Shown here: piece by piece, positions 62,288 to 64,000 of the stretch
How positions within the stretch are numbered: position 1 is the first letter of the stretch
Layout of the letters: the number at the start of each line of letters is the position of its first letter
Assembly: GCA_029248405.1 (NCBI GenBank)
Contig: JAQWJJ010000016.1
Span: forward strand, 366,303 to 430,302
Reading direction: 5' to 3'
DNA from: Flavobacteriaceae bacterium
Lineage (GTDB): Bacteria; Bacteroidota; Bacteroidia; Flavobacteriales; Flavobacteriaceae
Length of the DNA: 64,000 nt
Translations under genes and position numbers: made by a program
The notes under the pieces: generated by a model
Seen by the model: the letters and a program-made list of their open reading frames with translations, nothing else
Told to the model about the DNA's origin: nothing
The model's database searches: none

Positions 62288-62326
62288 CCGTAACTCATTT
62301 ATAAACAATGATTTACGGGTTTTTTG
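62288..62326 (+). terminator. intrinsic terminator after tRNA-Phe
   Basis: CCCGTAA-C-TCATT pairs with AATGA-T-TTACGGG around TATAAAC, followed by six T's. Confidence 0.8.
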
Positions 62327-62335
62327 GTTTTTAAG

Positions 62336-62355
62336 GTTGCTCGAGAGGTTGCTCG
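62336..62355 (+). repeat. 20-bp repeat, left copy
   Basis: GGTTGCTCGAGAGGTTGCTC, itself two GGTTGCTC units around GAGA. An exact copy lies at 63732-63751, near the other end of the islet. May be integrase arm sites or an inherited boundary. Confidence 0.7.
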
Positions 62356-62431
62356 GGAGGTATAAAAAGATAATTATAAAGTGGTTATATTACACACCTA
62401 AAGTTAAGTTATTAATGACTTAGGTAACCTA

Positions 62432-62487
62432 TGAAACAACGAATTAAACATTGCGCCATTTGTAAAGTAGATTTCCCTACCATGTAA
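62432..62487 (+). pseudogene. 18-codon remnant with a CxxC motif
   Basis: ATG to TAA reads MKQRIKHCAICKVDFPTM. The CAIC pair and following VDFPTM look like the start of a zinc-ribbon protein cut short by a stop. Confidence 0.35.
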
Positions 62488-62548
62488 TGGATCTATTAAC
62501 CCACATACATAAAAGTTAAGTTTTTCAATTGTTTTGTAATCGAATGAA

Positions 62549-62674
62549 TTATTCTCCAAAATCATAATTTAACTCTTCATCAAAATCATTCTTATATTTT
62601 TTAATTTCAAATTCCATTCCTTCGATTAACTCTGTTTTGTCAACCTGTTTCTTGTGATAAGAGAAAATAAGGAC
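62549..62674 (-). pseudogene. C-terminal gene fragment
   Basis: A minus-strand reading of about 41 codons ends in EFEIKKYKNDFDEELNYDFG-Glu-stop, with protein-like composition, but a stop lies immediately upstream and no proper start exists. It looks like the left-over end of a lost gene. Confidence 0.4.
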
Positions 62675-62798
62675 TCATTATTGTTTAGACCAATTATAGT
62701 TATTGTTTTTATAAATGATAGGAATTAGTGAATGCATAAATTACTTGTTTTTTAAAATTAAAATTGTACTTTTAAGTGAATTAAAAACACAAAACGGT

Positions 62799-63590
62799 AT
62801 GAAAAAATTAATCACTGCTTTATTTTTAACAATCTCTTGCACCTTATTTGCACAGAGTATAGTAAATATCACGTACGTTACGGTTCCAAGAGAGAATTCA
62901 GAAACGTTTTTAGAATTGCATGAAAAATTTACTAATTTATCTTTAGGTGAGGAGCGAAAGCTACAACAGTCCGCAATGTTCTCTCATGCTTTTGCTGGGG
63001 ATTTCACATTTGCTATCTACGATTTCTATGAGACAGAAGTCGCTCTGGTATCTGATGTTGCAATAGGTAATACTATTATGGCTGCTAATATTAAGGCAAT
63101 GAATTTGGATGAAAAAGGAAAGGCCGCAATGAACGCAGACTATCAAAGTTATATAAGTATGTATGTAGAAGGGCATTCAGATCAAATAAGAACCTCTAAA
63201 GGTTTGGAAGCACTTAAGTTTGAAAATGAAACAATCGATTGGTCTACAAAAAAAGTAGTAGTGCTTAGTAAATACAATACGAAATGGGCTAAGAATAAAG
63301 ACTTTAGAGAAGCAATGGTGGACGGTAATTTAACAGGACTTAAAGAAAGTGGAAAAGTAGAAGCAGTATATACGAGTCGTCACTTGTACGGTGCTGGAAT
63401 GGACTGGCACATGTATATGTTTTACAACAGCTGGTCAGATTTTGCAGAGTATGAAGAAAGTAATTTTGGTGGTTCTATGGATGCTACGAGTATGAAGTTG
63501 TGGTCTGCTATTAACGGGCACGAAGATGAAATTTTAATGTGGATTGGTGCAATTAACCCAGAAACTAAAAGATTTTACTACGCAAAATAA
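62799..63590 (+). CDS. secreted protein of unknown function carried by the islet
   Basis: 263 residues from ATG 62799, which starts a clear signal peptide (MKKLITALFLTISCTLFAQS); the reading from 62715 has no signal. The mature part seems to hold two similar halves, each beginning with a beta strand and a helix (IVNITYVTVPRENSETFLELHE; KVVVLSKYNTKWAKNKDFREAM), then an aromatic strand (WHMYMFYNSWSDFAEYE), a pattern seen in tandem dimeric alpha+beta barrel proteins. No catalytic motif is recognised. Its DNA is more AT-rich than the rest of the window, in line with transfer. Confidence 0.8.
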   Translation: MKKLITALFLTISCTLFAQSIVNITYVTVPRENSETFLELHEKFTNLSLGEERKLQQSAMFSHAFAGDFTFAIYDFYETEVALVSDVAIGNTIMAANIKAMNLDEKGKAAMNADYQSYISMYVEGHSDQIRTSKGLEALKFENETIDWSTKKVVVLSKYNTKWAKNKDFREAMVDGNLTGLKESGKVEAVYTSRHLYGAGMDWHMYMFYNSWSDFAEYEESNFGGSMDATSMKLWSAINGHEDEILMWIGAINPETKRFYYAK

Positions 63591-63611
63591 TTTTTAGAAA
63601 TAATTTTTTTT

Positions 63612-63640
63612 AAAGGCCGCAGCGAAAGCTGCGGCCTTTT
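63612..63640 (+). terminator. intrinsic terminator of the islet gene
   Basis: AAAGGCCGCAGC and GCTGCGGCCTTTT pair around a GAAA tetraloop, 21 bp after the stop. Confidence 0.92.
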
Positions 63641-63731
63641 ATTTAGGTGCAGTTAAATTCAAATTTGACTTTGTTAACCTTTGCGTATTTCTTAAATTAA
63701 ATGATCTAAGCTAATATATGGCGAGAATACC

Positions 63732-63751
63732 GGTTGCTCGAGAGGTTGCTC
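63732..63751 (+). repeat. 20-bp repeat, right copy
   Basis: Exact copy of the repeat at 62336-62355; downstream sequences also stay similar (GGGAGGTATAA versus CGCAGGTTTAA). Confidence 0.7.
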
Positions 63752-63875
63752 CGCAGGTTTAAGTCATTGTTATTTCCTTTGATTTCTCTTTACTTTTTTA
63801 TAATGATTTAGTCATTATACTGTTGATTTTCATTGACTTACATTAAAACACGTAAAACGAGGTAAAACCTAAAAT

Positions 63876-63891
63876 TTCCTGGAGGTACCAC
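63876..63891 (+). repeat. att-like direct repeat (right copy)
   Basis: TTCCTGGAGGTACCAC repeats the tRNA-Phe 3' end, 1613 bp from the left copy. Marks the far boundary of the inserted segment. Confidence 0.75.
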
Positions 63892-63895
63892 TACT

Positions 63896-63933
63896 AAAAA
63901 ACCCTTGACATCAGCTGATGTCAAGGGTTTTTT
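63896..63933 (-). terminator. intrinsic terminator of the fasciclin gene
   Basis: AAAAAACCCTTGACATCA and TGATGTCAAGGGTTTTTT form a long stem at the turn GC/AGCT, ending 23 bp from the fasciclin stop. T-runs on both strands. Confidence 0.9.
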
Positions 63934-63955
63934 GATTTTGTTCCGTTGGTCTGAC

Positions 63956-64000
63956 TTACAAAAGCGGAAGCACAACTTTGTCGATCACATGCACGACACC
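63956..64000 (-). CDS. fasciclin (FAS1) domain protein, 3' end only
   Basis: The last 14 codons read GVVHVIDKVVLPLL to TAA. The V-HVID-VLLP pattern is the H2 block that closes FAS1 domains, which are secreted adhesion modules. The rest lies outside the window. Confidence 0.75.
   Translation of the reverse strand, partial: GVVHVIDKVVLPLL

Larger units (their letters stand above)
62281..62798. other. 518-bp AT-rich start of the tRNA islet
   Basis: Contains a terminator (62288-62326), a 20-bp repeat (62336-62355), an 18-codon open stretch with a CxxC (62432-62487), and a minus-strand fragment that looks like a protein C-terminus (62549-62674). No intact gene. Confidence 0.6.
63591..63955. other. 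365-bp right end of the tRNA islet
   Basis: Holds the CDS terminator, the second 20-bp repeat, the right att-like copy and the fasciclin-gene terminator. No ORF seen; 63760-63870 is plain AT-rich sequence. Confidence 0.6.

Overview
The window looks like a chromosomal segment of a marine flavobacterium (Bacteroidota, Flavobacteriaceae-like). The signs are a SusC/SusD pair, lipoprotein signal peptides with short lipoboxes, promoters with the Bacteroidota -7 element TAnnTTTG (cleanest ahead of both tRNAs), mevalonate-pathway genes, and many FG-GAP/VCBS and PD40-type surface proteins. Nearly all DNA is coding, genes sit in short operons with 4-50 bp overlaps, and several strong intrinsic terminators are visible.

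Layout. 1-3527: the tail of an unknown gene, then a minus-strand signalling operon (CheY-like regulator, H-NOX haem NO/O2 sensor, PAS/GAF histidine kinase). 3694-12551: housekeeping and envelope genes (lipoprotein, GT2 glycosyltransferase plus flippase-like protein, ruvC, hemW, cyclase-family hydrolase, MmcQ/YjbR, NTF2-like, ATP-grasp, PhnA, M20 dipeptidase). 12665-17157: tRNA-Leu(UAG), a secreted HQA-repeat (DUF6150-like) protein, mvaD, mevalonate kinase-like, UbiA prenyltransferase, and an RsuA-type pseudouridine synthase that lacks the family Asp. 17494-21088: polyamine operon (arginine decarboxylase, agmatinase, deoxyhypusine-synthase-like enzyme, acidic protein). 21234-25372: VOC protein, GT-C membrane glycosyltransferase, PD40 lipoprotein, M28 peptidase.

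25369-35626 is a 13-gene minus-strand operon whose core is arsenosugar biosynthesis: AhpD-like protein, radical SAM ArsS, rhodanese, DUF2064-type transferase, purine nucleoside phosphorylase, ArsM, fatty-acid-hydroxylase-like enzyme, DUF547, TIGR04283-type GT, MerT/MerC-like protein, two more GT2 enzymes and an LpxR-like outer-membrane deacylase. The gene order suggests a route from arsenite through methylated arsenic and an arsenic-nucleoside to an arsenosugar, perhaps finished on a lipid.

35774-62105 is carbohydrate use. On the minus strand: SGLT-like symporter, PfkB kinase and GPH-type MFS transporter (35774-39708), then SusC-SusD followed by three ~1100-residue FG-GAP/ASPIC-UnbV lipoproteins, a PAP2/vanadium-haloperoxidase-fold protein and an SRPBCC/GyrI-like protein (39888-56806). 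On the plus strand: LacI regulator, GH32 fructan hydrolase, sugar porter and fructokinase (57285-62105). The same 14-bp operator core (CGAAATCGTTTTCG) lies ahead of both the LacI gene and the GPH-transporter operon, tying them into one predicted fructan/sucrose regulon.

62206-64000: tRNA-Phe(GAA), then a small AT-rich islet bounded by a 16-bp duplication of the tRNA 3' end. It carries one secreted protein and degenerate gene scraps. The window ends in the 3' end of a fasciclin-domain gene.
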